Shown: one piece after another, positions 33,088-42,203 of the stretch
How positions within the stretch are numbered: position 1 is the stretch's first letter
Layout of the letters: each line of letters begins with the position of its first letter
DNA from: Hymenobacter piscis
Lineage (GTDB): Bacteria; Bacteroidota; Bacteroidia; Cytophagales; Hymenobacteraceae
Reading direction: 5' to 3'
DNA: 64,000 nt
NCBI RefSeq assembly: GCF_018760735.1
Contig: NZ_JAHHZN010000014.1
Span: forward strand, 38,667 to 102,666
Made by a program: the position numbers and the translations under genes
The notes under the pieces: generated by a model
Told to the model about the DNA's origin: nothing
What the model saw: only the letters and a program-made list of their open reading frames with translations
Databases searched by the model: none

Positions 33088-33262
33088 TTGGCTCATTCTC
33101 CGGGTTACAAGTGGTTTCCCGGAGGCGGTGCCTACAGTATCCAGGCCAGCAACCCAGCGGGAGAAGCCACGCGCAGAGTGGGATCTAGCGCAGGAATCGA
33201 GACGAGTAAGTCCTTCTCCCGCTGGTAAAAGCCGCTCTCAACTGATTGGGAGCGGCTTTTTT
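33088..33262 (+). ncRNA. candidate structured RNA (or 46-aa micropeptide mRNA) ending in a terminator
   Basis: A 13-bp perfect long-range pair, CCAGCGGGAGAAG (33154-33166) with CTTCTCCCGCTGG (33213-33225), encloses about 46 nt that contains a smaller CCAC/GTGG hairpin; upstream CCGGG (33110) and CCCGG (33118) can also pair. Directly behind is an intrinsic terminator: 11-bp stem AAAAGCCGCTC / GAGCGGCTTTT at 33227-33260 plus T run. A TTG-initiated frame (33088-33228, 46 aa, with KWFPGGGAYS and RVGSSAGIE) ends exactly at the terminator, so the unit could also encode a small protein. I compared it with cobalamin, TPP, FMN and c-di-GMP riboswitch patterns from memory and found no match. Boundaries at the 5' side are approximate. 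Confidence 0.45.
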
Positions 33263-33312
33263 CTGGCAGTTGATCCCGCGCCTCCTACTGCTCACGCTTA
33301 AAGGCCTTTGCC

Positions 33313-33432
33313 ATGCTGCTATTTCTACTTCGCTTAGCTCCTGCCACTCGCCGCCTGGTGCGCTGCCTGCTGGTGTTGGTATCGGCCTTGGTGCTGACCG
33401 CCGCGCTTACCCTACTGGCCCGCCTATTCTAA
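33313..33432 (+). CDS. possible small membrane peptide, 39 aa
   Basis: ATG at 33313, TAA at 33430-33432. One hydrophobic segment after a basic stretch (APATRRLVRCLLVLVSALVL), ends LLARLF. Codons are of the preferred kind (CTG, GCC, CGC). Next gene starts 10 nt later, which supports an operon. Confidence 0.5.
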   Translation: MLLFLLRLAPATRRLVRCLLVLVSALVLTAALTLLARLF

Positions 33433-33442
33433 CGCCCGGCCG

Positions 33443-33724
33443 ATGGTGCACTTCTCCTTTCAAGTCATTTGCCTGCTGCTGGTACCCAGCCTGTGGCTCC
33501 AGGCCCTGCTTCTGCTGGCGCACTTGATTGTGGTTCGGCATTCCAATCGGTGGTATTGGGTGCTGCCTGGCCTGCTGATGGCCGCCAGCGGCAGCCTGCT
33601 CTGGGCGCTACTGCCGCAGCTGCTCGCCCCGGCCTACTGCTTCAGCCTCGTCTTCTTCGGCCTGCTGGCCGCTGTTTTCCTTCCCTGGCTGCCCCAACCT
33701 ACTACTCCTACAAGGCCGCTCTAA
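33443..33724 (+). CDS. membrane protein, 93 aa
   Basis: Three membrane segments: FQVICLLLVPSLWLQALLLLA, WVLPGLLMAASGSLLWALL and YCFSLVFFGLLAAVFL. Unknown function. Lies between the 39-aa peptide and the TonB-dependent receptor, same strand, 75 nt before the latter. Confidence 0.6.
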   Translation: MVHFSFQVICLLLVPSLWLQALLLLAHLIVVRHSNRWYWVLPGLLMAASGSLLWALLPQLLAPAYCFSLVFFGLLAAVFLPWLPQPTTPTRPL

Positions 33725-33799
33725 TCGGCCTTTTCTGCTTTTAGTGCCGGCCTGGCCGGAATCATTTTCTCCTCATCCATCATCACTCATCACCACTTT

Positions 33800-36529
33800 A
33801 TGCGCTCATTATTTCCCGCGCTTACAACCGGCCTGTTCCTGGCCGCGGCATCTTCTCACTCCGTTCAGGCCCAGCAGGCAACCCGTGAGGTGTTCGGCAC
33901 GGTCCAGACTGATGCCGGGGAGCCGTTACCCGGAGCCACGGTGTTTATCAAGGGCACCTACATCGGCTCTACCACGAACAGTGAGGGTGCATTCCGGCTG
34001 GTAGTGCCGGTAAGCCAGCTCTCCGCGCCTCTGTCCGTCAGTTTCGTTGGCTTTGAATCGGCCGTCGTTTCCCTGGAAAACGTCACCGGGAACCTCGCCC
34101 CGATTATCCTGCAGCCCGCCCCGGCTTTGGTGAACGAGGTTGTAGTATCTGCCTCTCGCGTGGAGGAAAACATTCTGCGTGCCGGGGTGACGGTTGACAA
34201 GCTCAACACGCAGCAGCTGGCCCGCCTGACTACCCCTGACCTGATTACCAGCCTAGCTCGTCAGAAAGGGGTTGATGTTACCACCTCCGGCATGTTCATG
34301 GCCAGCGCCAGCACCCGTGGTTTCGGCGGGGCCACGTCCGAGCGCCTGGTACAACTGGTGGACTACATGGATACGCAGTCGCCGAGCCTGAACATTAATG
34401 CCGGCAACGCCCTGGGCTTGCCGGAAATTGACATGGCCAGCGTCGAGGTGCTGCACGGTCCCAGTTCCGCCCTGTACGGCGCCAACGCCTTTAACGGCGT
34501 GGTGCTGACCAACTCGAAAGACCCCTTCCAGTACGAGGGTCTGAGCGTGCGCCTGCGCGGCGGCAACCGCAATTATCTGGATGGCCAGCTGCGCTACGCC
34601 CTGCGCCTGGGTAAGAAGGTGGCCGTCAAGGTGAGCGGCAGCTACGCCCGCGCCAATGACTGGATGGCCAGCAACTACGATGCCCTGGGCCAGGCCTATG
34701 CCCCCGGCAACAACCCCGCCGGCTCGGGCCTGGGCTACGATGCAGTGAACCGTTACGGCGACGTGGGTAATACGTTTGGAGCCACCGGGGGGGCTCTTAA
34801 TGGCAAAACAGTGTATATGCCCGGCTGGACGGAACGGGAACTGGTGGCCGGCGACAACCGCGCCCAGCTGTACCGCATCATTCCCTCCGTGCACTGGCTG
34901 ATCAGCGACAAGCTGAAAGCGGCCGTGGAATTCAAGCGGGCGGAAGGCACGACCTCGTACCAGTTTACCAACCGCTACCGCTTCAAGGACTTCGCCACCA
35001 ACCAGTGGCGTGCGGAGCTGAAGAGCGACAAAGGCTTCCTGCGGGCTTACCAGACTCAGGACTTCGGCAACAACTCCTACGACCTGCCCTTTACCGGTGC
35101 CTTCATGCAGACGCTGAAGGACCCGAGCAGTGCGGCCGGCCTGACCTATGGTCAGCAGTATTTCCAGGCGTACGCCGTCGCGTACAATACTTACCTGGCC
35201 ATGAACCCCGGCAACACGGCCGGCGCTGAGCAAGCGGCCCGCACCAAGGCGGCACCGTATCAGCTCGTTCCGGGCACGCCGGCGTTTGATGCCGCTCGTC
35301 AGCAGGTTATTGCCGATGCCACCCCCGGCGTCGGCTCGCGCATCAACCCCTCCTCCCTGCTGAATGACATCAGCGGCCAGTACAACTTCAAAACCGACGT
35401 GGCCGATATTGTGCTTGGCGGTGCATACCGGCAGTACCGACTGGGTTCCAACGGGCAGCTGTTCTCCGACCGCGACGGCAAGCGCATTGTCAACGACGAG
35501 TACGGCGCGTATCTGCAGCTGACCAAAGAGCTGCTTGCCAACCGCCTGAAGCTGACGGCCGCCGGCCGCATCGACGACAGCAAGAACTTTAAATCGGTGT
35601 TCTCGCCCCGCGCCTCGGCCGTGTTCTCCCTGGACAAGCAGCAGCTGCACAACCTGCGGGCCTCCTACAACCAGGCGTACCGTTCGCCCACCCAGCAGGG
35701 GCAATACCTCTCGCTGGACCTGGCCCGGGTCCTGCTGCTGGGTAACATCGGCAACGGCTATTCCGGTTACAGCACGGCCGCGGCCTCGCAGCTGGGTCGC
35801 ATCCTGCGTAACCCCGCCACTGCCCAGCAAGAGCTGGACGCCTATGCCGTGCAGGCGGACCGCCTGAAGCCTGAGCGCGTGGCCACCTGGGAAATTGGCT
35901 ATAAGGGGCTGCTGCTGCCCAACCTGGTGCTGGACGTCAACTATTACAACAGCCGCTACAACGACTTCATCGGTCAGGTTCGGTTGATTTCCAACGTCGA
36001 TGGCTCCAAGCCCACCGTCGCCCAAATCGGGGCTACGGCCGCCACCCCCCGCCCCTTCCAGTCCGGCAATACCCGCGTAATCCAGGTGCAGGCCAATGCT
36101 AACCAGGAGGTGAAGGCTTCCGGCAGCGTGATTGCCTTGACATATACGGCCTTCAAAGCCCTGAGCCTGACGGGCAACTACACGCTGAACCTGCTCGACC
36201 GCGAGGGCCTGCCCGAAGGGTTCCAGACGTACTACAACACGCCCAAGCACAAGTACAACATCGGGGCCTACGGCGAGCTGGCTAAAGTGCTGACCTACTC
36301 ACTGAACTACCGCTGGGCCCAGGGCCACTTGTTCGAGTCGCCCTTTGCCGCTGGCCAGCTCAAGGCGTACTCCTCGCTGGATGCCCAACTCGGTTACTCG
36401 CTCACCAAGCTGCACACCACGCTGCAGGTGGGCGGCTCCAACCTGGCCAATGCCAATAACATTCAGGTGTACGGCGGTCCGCAGGTGGGCCGTCTCGTGT
36501 ACGCCGGCTTGAGCCTTGACATCAAATAA
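33800..36529 (+). CDS. TonB-dependent outer-membrane receptor with carboxypeptidase-regulatory-like N-domain
   Basis: 909 aa. Signal peptide ending in VQAQ; residues about 28-110 form a CarboxypepD_reg-like domain (VFGTVQTDAGEPLPGATVFI, SVSFVGFESAVVSL); about 115-240 form the plug (VVVSASRVEENILRAGVTVD, IDMASVEVLHGPSSALYGAN with FNGVV); the remainder is a 22-strand barrel ending in LVYAGLSLDIK. It should import a substrate across the outer membrane using TonB. The substrate cannot be read from sequence. No SusD partner follows, so it is not a classic Sus pair. A long antisense open frame inside is a shadow. Confidence 0.93.
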   Translation: MRSLFPALTTGLFLAAASSHSVQAQQATREVFGTVQTDAGEPLPGATVFIKGTYIGSTTNSEGAFRLVVPVSQLSAPLSVSFVGFESAVVSLENVTGNLAPIILQPAPALVNEVVVSASRVEENILRAGVTVDKLNTQQLARLTTPDLITSLARQKGVDVTTSGMFMASASTRGFGGATSERLVQLVDYMDTQSPSLNINAGNALGLPEIDMASVEVLHGPSSALYGANAFNGVVLTNSKDPFQYEGLSVRLRGGNRNYLDGQLRYALRLGKKVAVKVSGSYARANDWMASNYDALGQAYAPGNNPAGSGLGYDAVNRYGDVGNTFGATGGALNGKTVYMPGWTERELVAGDNRAQLYRIIPSVHWLISDKLKAAVEFKRAEGTTSYQFTNRYRFKDFATNQWRAELKSDKGFLRAYQTQDFGNNSYDLPFTGAFMQTLKDPSSAAGLTYGQQYFQAYAVAYNTYLAMNPGNTAGAEQAARTKAAPYQLVPGTPAFDAARQQVIADATPGVGSRINPSSLLNDISGQYNFKTDVADIVLGGAYRQYRLGSNGQLFSDRDGKRIVNDEYGAYLQLTKELLANRLKLTAAGRIDDSKNFKSVFSPRASAVFSLDKQQLHNLRASYNQAYRSPTQQGQYLSLDLARVLLLGNIGNGYSGYSTAAASQLGRILRNPATAQQELDAYAVQADRLKPERVATWEIGYKGLLLPNLVLDVNYYNSRYNDFIGQVRLISNVDGSKPTVAQIGATAATPRPFQSGNTRVIQVQANANQEVKASGSVIALTYTAFKALSLTGNYTLNLLDREGLPEGFQTYYNTPKHKYNIGAYGELAKVLTYSLNYRWAQGHLFESPFAAGQLKAYSSLDAQLGYSLTKLHTTLQVGGSNLANANNIQVYGGPQVGRLVYAGLSLDIK

Positions 36530-36538
36530 TCCGCACCG

Positions 36539-36568
36539 GCGCCGGGTCGGCCTTGTCCTGCCCGGCGC
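36539..36568 (+). terminator. hairpin after the receptor gene
   Basis: GCGCCGGG / CCCGGCGC stem with a 14-nt loop, 10 nt after the stop. T run is weak, so termination may be partial and allow read-through into the next gene. Confidence 0.4.
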
Positions 36569-36590
36569 TTGTTCGCTATTCCCTCCAGTT

Positions 36591-37010
36591 ATGGACGCCC
36601 GCAAACTATTTCTCGCTCTCCTCTGCAGTCTGTGTTCCGGCTCGGCCTGGGCCCAGTTCAGCCACAGTACCGACTCCGTAACGGCCAACGCACCCCGGGT
36701 GGTGCTCACCGGCACGGTGATGGATGAGCAGGCCAACCCGATGGCCGGGGTCACAGTGCGTCTGCAGGGAGTTATACCCCAGTATTGCATCACCAACTCC
36801 CGGGGCCGTTACCTGCTCACCGTGCCGGCAAAGGGGGCCACCATTACGGTTTCCTTTGCCGGCTACCTCACCCAGGATTACCAGGTAGACAGCCTCAAAA
36901 CCCTCGATGTGGTGCTGCGGCCCGCCCCAGAGTTTCACCGCCCGCTTAAGGCCCGCGTGCTGCACCGGCGCTACCTGCGCACCCTGCGCGCTGACGCTGA
37001 TTCGCTCTAG
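36591..37010 (+). CDS. secreted protein with carboxypeptidase-regulatory-like domain, 139 aa
   Basis: ATG at 36591. Signal peptide (LFLALLCSLCSGSAWAQ), then one beta-sandwich domain VVLTGTVMDEQANPMAGVTV ... YLLTVPAKGATITVSFAGYL, the same fold as the N-domain of the receptor upstream but standing alone, and a basic tail (RPLKARVLHRRYLRTLRADA). Probably periplasmic or surface-linked. Its position right after the receptor suggests a partner, but the role is unknown. Confidence 0.8.
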   Translation: MDARKLFLALLCSLCSGSAWAQFSHSTDSVTANAPRVVLTGTVMDEQANPMAGVTVRLQGVIPQYCITNSRGRYLLTVPAKGATITVSFAGYLTQDYQVDSLKTLDVVLRPAPEFHRPLKARVLHRRYLRTLRADADSL

Positions 37011-37044
37011 CCCGCCACCCGCCACCCAGGCGCAGGGTGGCGGG
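37011..37044 (+). terminator. GC-rich hairpin
   Basis: CCCGCCACCC / GGGTGGCGGG, 10-bp stem starting at the stop codon of the 139-aa gene, followed by TTGATTGG. Weak T run. Confidence 0.45.
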
Positions 37045-37073
37045 TTGATTGGCCCCCTTCCTTCTTTCTTCCC

Positions 37074-37457
37074 ATGAGCAATTTCTCCACTATCGACCAG
37101 GCCTACCTGCCCGTCGCTTCCGCTGCTGTCCAGGAAGCCGCCACCTTTTTACTGGCCTCCCACCCGGCCACTCGCGGCCTATTCCCTCCCGGAGGCGGGG
37201 CGCCGCTGCTCAACATGCTGCTGGGCTTCTTTTCCTTTCCCATAGACGAGATAATCAGCTTGCTGGAACGAGGCACCCAGAAATACCCCGCTTCTCCCCT
37301 CCCAAAGACGCAGTACATCTGCTCCAGCTTCCGCAAAGGCTCTCGCCGGCAGTTTGAACTGGTCGTGCAGACGGCCACCCTCTCGCTGCAGAGTGCCCGG
37401 GCGACCACCCCTGATCAACAGGCGCAGGCCCGTCTGCAACAACTATTCGCCAACTAA
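37074..37457 (+). CDS. hypothetical protein, 127 aa
   Basis: Soluble helical protein (DQAYLPVASAAVQEAATFLLA; LLNMLLGFFSFPIDEIISLL; TPDQQAQARLQQLFA). No signal peptide. Unrecognised. Confidence 0.65.
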   Translation: MSNFSTIDQAYLPVASAAVQEAATFLLASHPATRGLFPPGGGAPLLNMLLGFFSFPIDEIISLLERGTQKYPASPLPKTQYICSSFRKGSRRQFELVVQTATLSLQSARATTPDQQAQARLQQLFAN

Positions 37458-37486
37458 CCGGTCTCGGCCGCTCACTCCTTCAGCAT

Positions 37487-37765
37487 ATGAAAAGAACTTT
37501 TACTCATCGTCCGTCCATCTCCGAGCGTGCCCGCACCGTGTTGGTGTTGGGTCTGGTCGGCCTGATGATGACCGGCGCCCTGATCACGTCCTACGAAACG
37601 GCCGGCTACCTCTGCCTGCTGCTGGCCGGCGCGGCCTGGATGCTCAGCCAGCTCCTGGGTGACAAAGGCTTTCTGATTCTGGCCGCCGCCCTGCTACTGG
37701 GCAGCCTGGTCCTTTTCACTTCTCCATCCGGCAGGCTGGCCGCCCAACTAAGCGCCCTGCTATGA
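37487..37765 (+). CDS. membrane protein, 92 aa
   Basis: Three hydrophobic segments (TVLVLGLVGLMMTGALI, AGYLCLLLAGAAWMLSQLL, LILAAALLLGSLVLFTS). Basic N-terminus. Unknown function. One of several short membrane proteins encoded in the window. Confidence 0.65.
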   Translation: MKRTFTHRPSISERARTVLVLGLVGLMMTGALITSYETAGYLCLLLAGAAWMLSQLLGDKGFLILAAALLLGSLVLFTSPSGRLAAQLSALL

Positions 37766-37854
37766 CCGGAATCCGCTTGTTTCCCTGCCCGCGCGGTGTA
37801 CCCCTTCACCGTACTTTGCCGGCCTGATACTTCTGAAAACCACTACTAGATCCC

Positions 37855-38427
37855 ATGAAACGCATTGTATTTCCCGCCTCGCTTCTGCTCTCCCTCGCTG
37901 GTTGCTCATCCAAGGAAACTCCCGCGCCAGCCCTCCAGCTGCCCGCTATTACGCAGTCCGGCCAGAACACGGCCGGCTGCAAAGTAGATGGTCAGGTCTG
38001 GGTGCCTGTCGGCGGTGGCTTGTTTGCGCCCAAACCAATGTCAGTATCGCTGCAGCGGTCCGTTACGGGCCTGCAGCTGTCGGTACTGCTGGACCGCGAC
38101 CCGCTGACGGATGACGGCCAGTCAAATCCGCGCACACAGATTAAGCTGTACGTGCCGAACGTGACGGCCCCGGCAACGATAGCCCTGGACCAGTATGCGG
38201 ACCCCCGCCGGACTACCAGTAATCCGGCATACGCGGCCTTCATCTACACGGCTCCAACTCCGGATCAGCAGCTGTTCACCGGCCCCAACTCGACGGGCCA
38301 GCTCATCATTACGCGCCTGGATACGGTAGCCCGCGTGGTTGCCGGCAGCTTCCAGTTCCGAGCGCAGGAGCCGGCGGGACCGGCCACCGTGAATATCACG
38401 GAGGGCCGGTTTGACCTAACCTATTAG
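37855..38427 (+). CDS. lipoprotein, 190 aa
   Basis: Signal peptide with lipobox LAGC (Cys17). After a Pro-rich spacer comes GCKVDGQVWVPVGGG, a start seen in many Bacteroidota outer-membrane lipoproteins with a DUF6252-like or similar beta fold, then strands ending in GSFQFRAQE and VNITEGRFDLTY. Probably surface or periplasmic. Ends 10 nt before the lipase-like gene, so co-transcribed. Confidence 0.8.
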   Translation: MKRIVFPASLLLSLAGCSSKETPAPALQLPAITQSGQNTAGCKVDGQVWVPVGGGLFAPKPMSVSLQRSVTGLQLSVLLDRDPLTDDGQSNPRTQIKLYVPNVTAPATIALDQYADPRRTTSNPAYAAFIYTAPTPDQQLFTGPNSTGQLIITRLDTVARVVAGSFQFRAQEPAGPATVNITEGRFDLTY

Positions 38428-38437
38428 CTCCCTCACT

Positions 38438-41400
38438 ATGGCTCTTTCTTTCCCTACAGCCCCTGCCCGCTCCGTGCGCCGTTTGTGGGCCTCAGCGGCG
38501 GCCTTATTGGCCGCCGCCCCTTTGTTTACCCAGCCCGCGCAGGCTCAGCGGCTGCCGCCGGTTACTACGTACGCGGTAGAAGCCCCGAGCCTTTACACCC
38601 AGCTGATTGACAGCCTGACGGCTCCTTTGAGCAAATCCGGCATTCCGGGCAACATCCTCTACGACCGCGTACCCAGCATCGCCCAGCTGCACAGCTTTAC
38701 CCCAGCGTCAGTGTCCAATGGCTCGCACTTCCTGCAGAGCTATTTTGAGCTGCGCACCGCGGCCTTTGACAAATCGGCCTTCCCCTATGAGCGGGCGGCG
38801 CTGCGCACGGCCATTGATCAGATTGCCGGCGGCGGTCAGGTTCCCATCGGTCTGCTGGATTACCGTTTTGCCGTACTTGATACGCTAGCCGAGGAGAAAG
38901 GCACCATCCGGGCCAGCAATGGCTTGTATTACAATGGCACCGGCAATCCTTACCAGCAACTCGACGTGGCGGTAGGCAGCGTGCTGGCCGACACGGTGGC
39001 CAGTCAGTTCCAGGTAACGATGCCGGCTGGTCTGCTGATGGGGAACCGGGGCCGGTCGGTTCATTTCGTGTTTGTGCGCGGCTATAACCAGGCCTTCACC
39101 CTGCAACCCGGTTCCAGTGCTCAGATGACGTTTTTTGGTACGTCCGGCTGGCAGAACCTGTCGCTGACTTACTACTTCACGGACGGTAGTACGGCCCAAA
39201 CTAACTGTCAGCTGTACGTGCGGGCCCCGTTGGCTTCGCGCCCCATGGGGGCGGTGTACATGCCCTTCGGCTCCCCTATCCGGGGGAAGGCCTGGACCGA
39301 TTACGAAGGGCTGAACGCCCAGGGTGAAGGGGAGGCCGTCGCGTATCTCTATCACCCGCTCAGCAAGCAGGATGCCTTCCTGCGCAACCCGGTTATAGTC
39401 ATGGATGGCTTTGACCCGTCCGACAAACGCAGCCTGGCGAAAATCGCGCAGGACTTTGAGCCCCTGACGCCCGCACTGACCGTGGGCGGCAAGGAGCGAG
39501 ATCTGGTGATTCTGAATTTTCCCTGGGTGTGGCGCCCCAACAAAAAGAACCAGCTGGACTGGGCCGACGGCGGGGCTGATTACATCGAGCGTAACGCGCT
39601 GGTGTTCGTGGAGCTACTAAGCCGGGTAAAGGCACTGATGGCCGACCCAAACCAGAAAATCACGGTCATCGGCCCCAGTATGGGCGGCCTTATTTCCCGT
39701 TACGGATTAGCCCTGATGGAAAAGAATTATGCCGATTCATCCAATCCAATCACCTACCAGAATCCCTACTGGAAGCACAACGTGGATACCTGGTTTTCCT
39801 TCGACGCGCCCCACGGGGGAGCGAACATTCCCCTTGGGGACCAGGCTTTCCTGAAGTATTTCATTGGCGTATCCGAGCAAGCGGAAACCAATAACAAGCG
39901 ACTACAATCGGTTGCCGCCAAACAGATGTTGGTGCAGCACCTGGAGGATTTCGGTGGCCAAAGCTTTCACATTCCCTTCATGCGGAATCTGACGAACAAC
40001 GGCCTGCCCGGCTCCTATGGATTTCCGACTCAGGTACGCCGGGTGAGCCTGGCCAATGGGGCCAACACCGGCCAGGTAAACACTCAGCTCGGCTCTTTTG
40101 GTGGTACCGGCCTGCAACTGGACGTGGTACGTGACGCCGGCAACAAGCGGCGGCAGTTTTTCTACCGCTCAACTGAGCCCGGCACCCAGATAGCCGCCAA
40201 TATGTATTTTGGGCCTGGGCCGGGCGGAAGTGCCACCGTGTTTAATGGGGAGGCCCGCGTGCTGGTTGCCCTGTTCAAGAATATTCTGAAACGCTACGAG
40301 ATTAAAATCAACTCCTCCCAGGGCACTTACGACTTGGCACCCGGCAGCACCTTTGATACTCAGTACCAGATTCAGTATTACACGCTCAATGGGAAGCAAC
40401 AAAAGGGGTACTCCTACAAATTTTCCAATGTGCTCCCCAACCACACGTTTATTCCAACTGTCAGCGCCCTGGCCTTTCAGTACCGGAATATGACCAACTA
40501 CGGCACTGCCGGCAGCCTGCCCAATCCCTACACGGATCTGTCCCGCCGCAACCTGATTTGTCAGGGTGAAACGCCCTTCGACGATTACTATACCTACGGT
40601 AAAGGGAATGCCGCCCACGTTACCTTGGACGGCCCGGCCCAGCAGTTCGTAACGCGCGCCCTGTTTAATGTTACGCAACCACCCCGCTTTGCTCCGAGCA
40701 ACCCTACGACCTACTGTATTGGCTCTAATTTTACGCTCAGCCTGGATGATTGCGCGTCGGCCACGGCGCGCACCAGTTATACCTGGAGCGTGAGCGGACC
40801 GGCCGTATTTACCTCCACCGGCAGCTCGTCAGCTGCCGGTTTGGATATGACCCAGGGCATACGCCTCACCGGCGGCACCGGAAATGTCGTGGTTTCTGTA
40901 ATAGCTCAGCGAACCGGCGCGGCTCCCTCGCCGGCCGTTTCCTATACCATCTCCCCGGAGCCCAGCACGCGACTTGTAATCGAAATCGACCTGCGGGGGC
41001 AGATGCGCATCTGCCCGTACTCGACGATTACCATGCGTGCCCAGGGCAACTCCCCTGGACCTTACACCTGGACGCGGCGCATTATGCGCCCCGGGGGCAA
41101 CACCTCACCCACGACTATCGTGACCCAGACGCCGGAGCTGTCCTTCATGGTACGCTATGATCCGGTCGAAGTAACCGTGACCGGCCCAGATGCCTGCACC
41201 GGCCAGCCTACCCCGCTCGCTACGGCCACAGTAGCCCCGGAATATGACTCTGGCTCCGGTCGTTTCTGTGACCCCTACACCTACGAGGTTTCGCCCAACC
41301 CCAGCACGAGTTACCTGGTGGCTAGTACCCTCGTCAGCGGTGAGCCGCAGCCCACGGGCACCGAGCCCGAAACGGAAAGCCCGCACGCCTTCAGTGCCGA

Positions 41401-41554
41401 CCTCTACAATGACCGTGGCCGCAAGGTAAAGTCGGCTTCTACCCGCTTGGGGAAAGCCAGCATCGACGTGCAGGACTTGCCCAACGGACTGTACGTGCTG
41501 AAGCTCACCCGTGGCCGCCAGGTTATCACGCGCAACATCCGGATTCAGCATTGA
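38438..41554 (+). CDS. secreted lipase-like alpha/beta hydrolase with T9SS C-terminal domain
   Basis: 1038 aa. Signal peptide ending in AQAQ. About 300-480: hydrolase core with VIVMDGFDPSD, the nucleophile elbow GPSMGG (Ser414) and FDAPHGG, as in lipase class 2/PGAP1-like enzymes. About 750-940 look like Ig/PKD-type domains (SYTWSVSGPAVFTS). The end is a T9SS sorting domain with SPNPSTSY, VKSASTRLGKASIDV and LPNGLYVLKLTRG. It should be exported through the type IX system and act on esters outside the cell. The Asp and His of the triad cannot be fixed by eye. Follows the lipoprotein gene by 10 nt. Confidence 0.88.
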   Translation: MALSFPTAPARSVRRLWASAAALLAAAPLFTQPAQAQRLPPVTTYAVEAPSLYTQLIDSLTAPLSKSGIPGNILYDRVPSIAQLHSFTPASVSNGSHFLQSYFELRTAAFDKSAFPYERAALRTAIDQIAGGGQVPIGLLDYRFAVLDTLAEEKGTIRASNGLYYNGTGNPYQQLDVAVGSVLADTVASQFQVTMPAGLLMGNRGRSVHFVFVRGYNQAFTLQPGSSAQMTFFGTSGWQNLSLTYYFTDGSTAQTNCQLYVRAPLASRPMGAVYMPFGSPIRGKAWTDYEGLNAQGEGEAVAYLYHPLSKQDAFLRNPVIVMDGFDPSDKRSLAKIAQDFEPLTPALTVGGKERDLVILNFPWVWRPNKKNQLDWADGGADYIERNALVFVELLSRVKALMADPNQKITVIGPSMGGLISRYGLALMEKNYADSSNPITYQNPYWKHNVDTWFSFDAPHGGANIPLGDQAFLKYFIGVSEQAETNNKRLQSVAAKQMLVQHLEDFGGQSFHIPFMRNLTNNGLPGSYGFPTQVRRVSLANGANTGQVNTQLGSFGGTGLQLDVVRDAGNKRRQFFYRSTEPGTQIAANMYFGPGPGGSATVFNGEARVLVALFKNILKRYEIKINSSQGTYDLAPGSTFDTQYQIQYYTLNGKQQKGYSYKFSNVLPNHTFIPTVSALAFQYRNMTNYGTAGSLPNPYTDLSRRNLICQGETPFDDYYTYGKGNAAHVTLDGPAQQFVTRALFNVTQPPRFAPSNPTTYCIGSNFTLSLDDCASATARTSYTWSVSGPAVFTSTGSSSAAGLDMTQGIRLTGGTGNVVVSVIAQRTGAAPSPAVSYTISPEPSTRLVIEIDLRGQMRICPYSTITMRAQGNSPGPYTWTRRIMRPGGNTSPTTIVTQTPELSFMVRYDPVEVTVTGPDACTGQPTPLATATVAPEYDSGSGRFCDPYTYEVSPNPSTSYLVASTLVSGEPQPTGTEPETESPHAFSADLYNDRGRKVKSASTRLGKASIDVQDLPNGLYVLKLTRGRQVITRNIRIQH

Positions 41555-41557
41555 TTA

Positions 41558-41585
41558 ATTCCCCGCCTCCAGGGAGGCGGGGAAT
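41558..41585 (+). terminator. hairpin after the lipase-like gene
   Basis: Perfect 13-bp arms ATTCCCCGCCTCC / GGAGGCGGGGAAT with a 2-nt centre, 3 nt after the stop. No T run; may end or stabilise the transcript. Confidence 0.5.
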
Positions 41586-41616
41586 TGGAGTTTCACCTTC
41601 CTACATCCCCCCGGTT

Positions 41617-42195
41617 ATGAAACCAACTCAGTTTTCACGTACAAAATCTATCCTTTTCGGCGTGGCCTGCCTGGTCGCCCAGGTACTCAGCACCGCGCCG
41701 GCCCGCGCCCAGCAGCTTTCCCTGGAGCAGCTGCAGAAACTCGGGGCCCTGCCGTCCGGTTTACCGCTGCAGCGCATGACGGCCGCCCTGTTTACGCCCG
41801 AGTGGACCTACCGCGGCGTCATCACCAAAACGCAGGAAACGTATTGGACGGCCGGCGACACAATTGACAATGGCGCGGACCCGGAAGAGGTGTACGAGTC
41901 CAGCGTAAGCCTGCGCCCAATGCCCGGCGGCATTGTCGATGTGCTATTCAAGACCACCAATGCCCGCAATTTCGAGCCCCTGCACCGCGCTCTGAAGCGT
42001 GAGAAGCTGGTAAATACGCCCGTTACCTGCATTGAGTGTGAGGGCGTAAGGTACGAGGCCAACGGCTATACGATAACGCTGTACACTGGCAAAAAAGGGG
42101 CTTACCCCTACGTCGCCGTTCTGCACCCTGCCGCCCCCCCTATTCCGCTGGCCCCCGCCGCCTCGGAGAAAGTTGCCGCAGCAACTGCCCAATAA
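41617..42195 (+). CDS. exported hypothetical protein, 192 aa
   Basis: ATG at 41617 (the frame stays open into the hairpin upstream). Signal peptide ending RAQQ; mature part beta-rich with VVFK-type strands (GGIVDVLFKTTNARN), a Cys pair in TCIECEGVRY, and YTITLYTGKKGAYPYVAVLH, then an Ala/Pro tail. No family recognised. Confidence 0.75.
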   Translation: MKPTQFSRTKSILFGVACLVAQVLSTAPARAQQLSLEQLQKLGALPSGLPLQRMTAALFTPEWTYRGVITKTQETYWTAGDTIDNGADPEEVYESSVSLRPMPGGIVDVLFKTTNARNFEPLHRALKREKLVNTPVTCIECEGVRYEANGYTITLYTGKKGAYPYVAVLHPAAPPIPLAPAASEKVAAATAQ

Positions 42196-42203
42196 GCCAA
42201 ATT

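Noticed and set aside
33088..33262. Possible known riboswitch (cobalamin, TPP, FMN, c-di-GMP) upstream of the receptor
   Set aside because: Conserved cores of these classes were compared from memory and are not present; it is kept only as an unknown structured RNA candidate.
33050..33301. 83-codon open frame through the RNA candidate
   Set aside because: It runs through the terminator hairpin and has poor codon use.
34253..36250. Long minus-strand open frame (665 codons) inside the TonB receptor gene
   Set aside because: It is the antisense shadow of a well-supported receptor; its sequence is Val/Gly/Gln-rich without domains and results from the high third-position G/C of the real gene.
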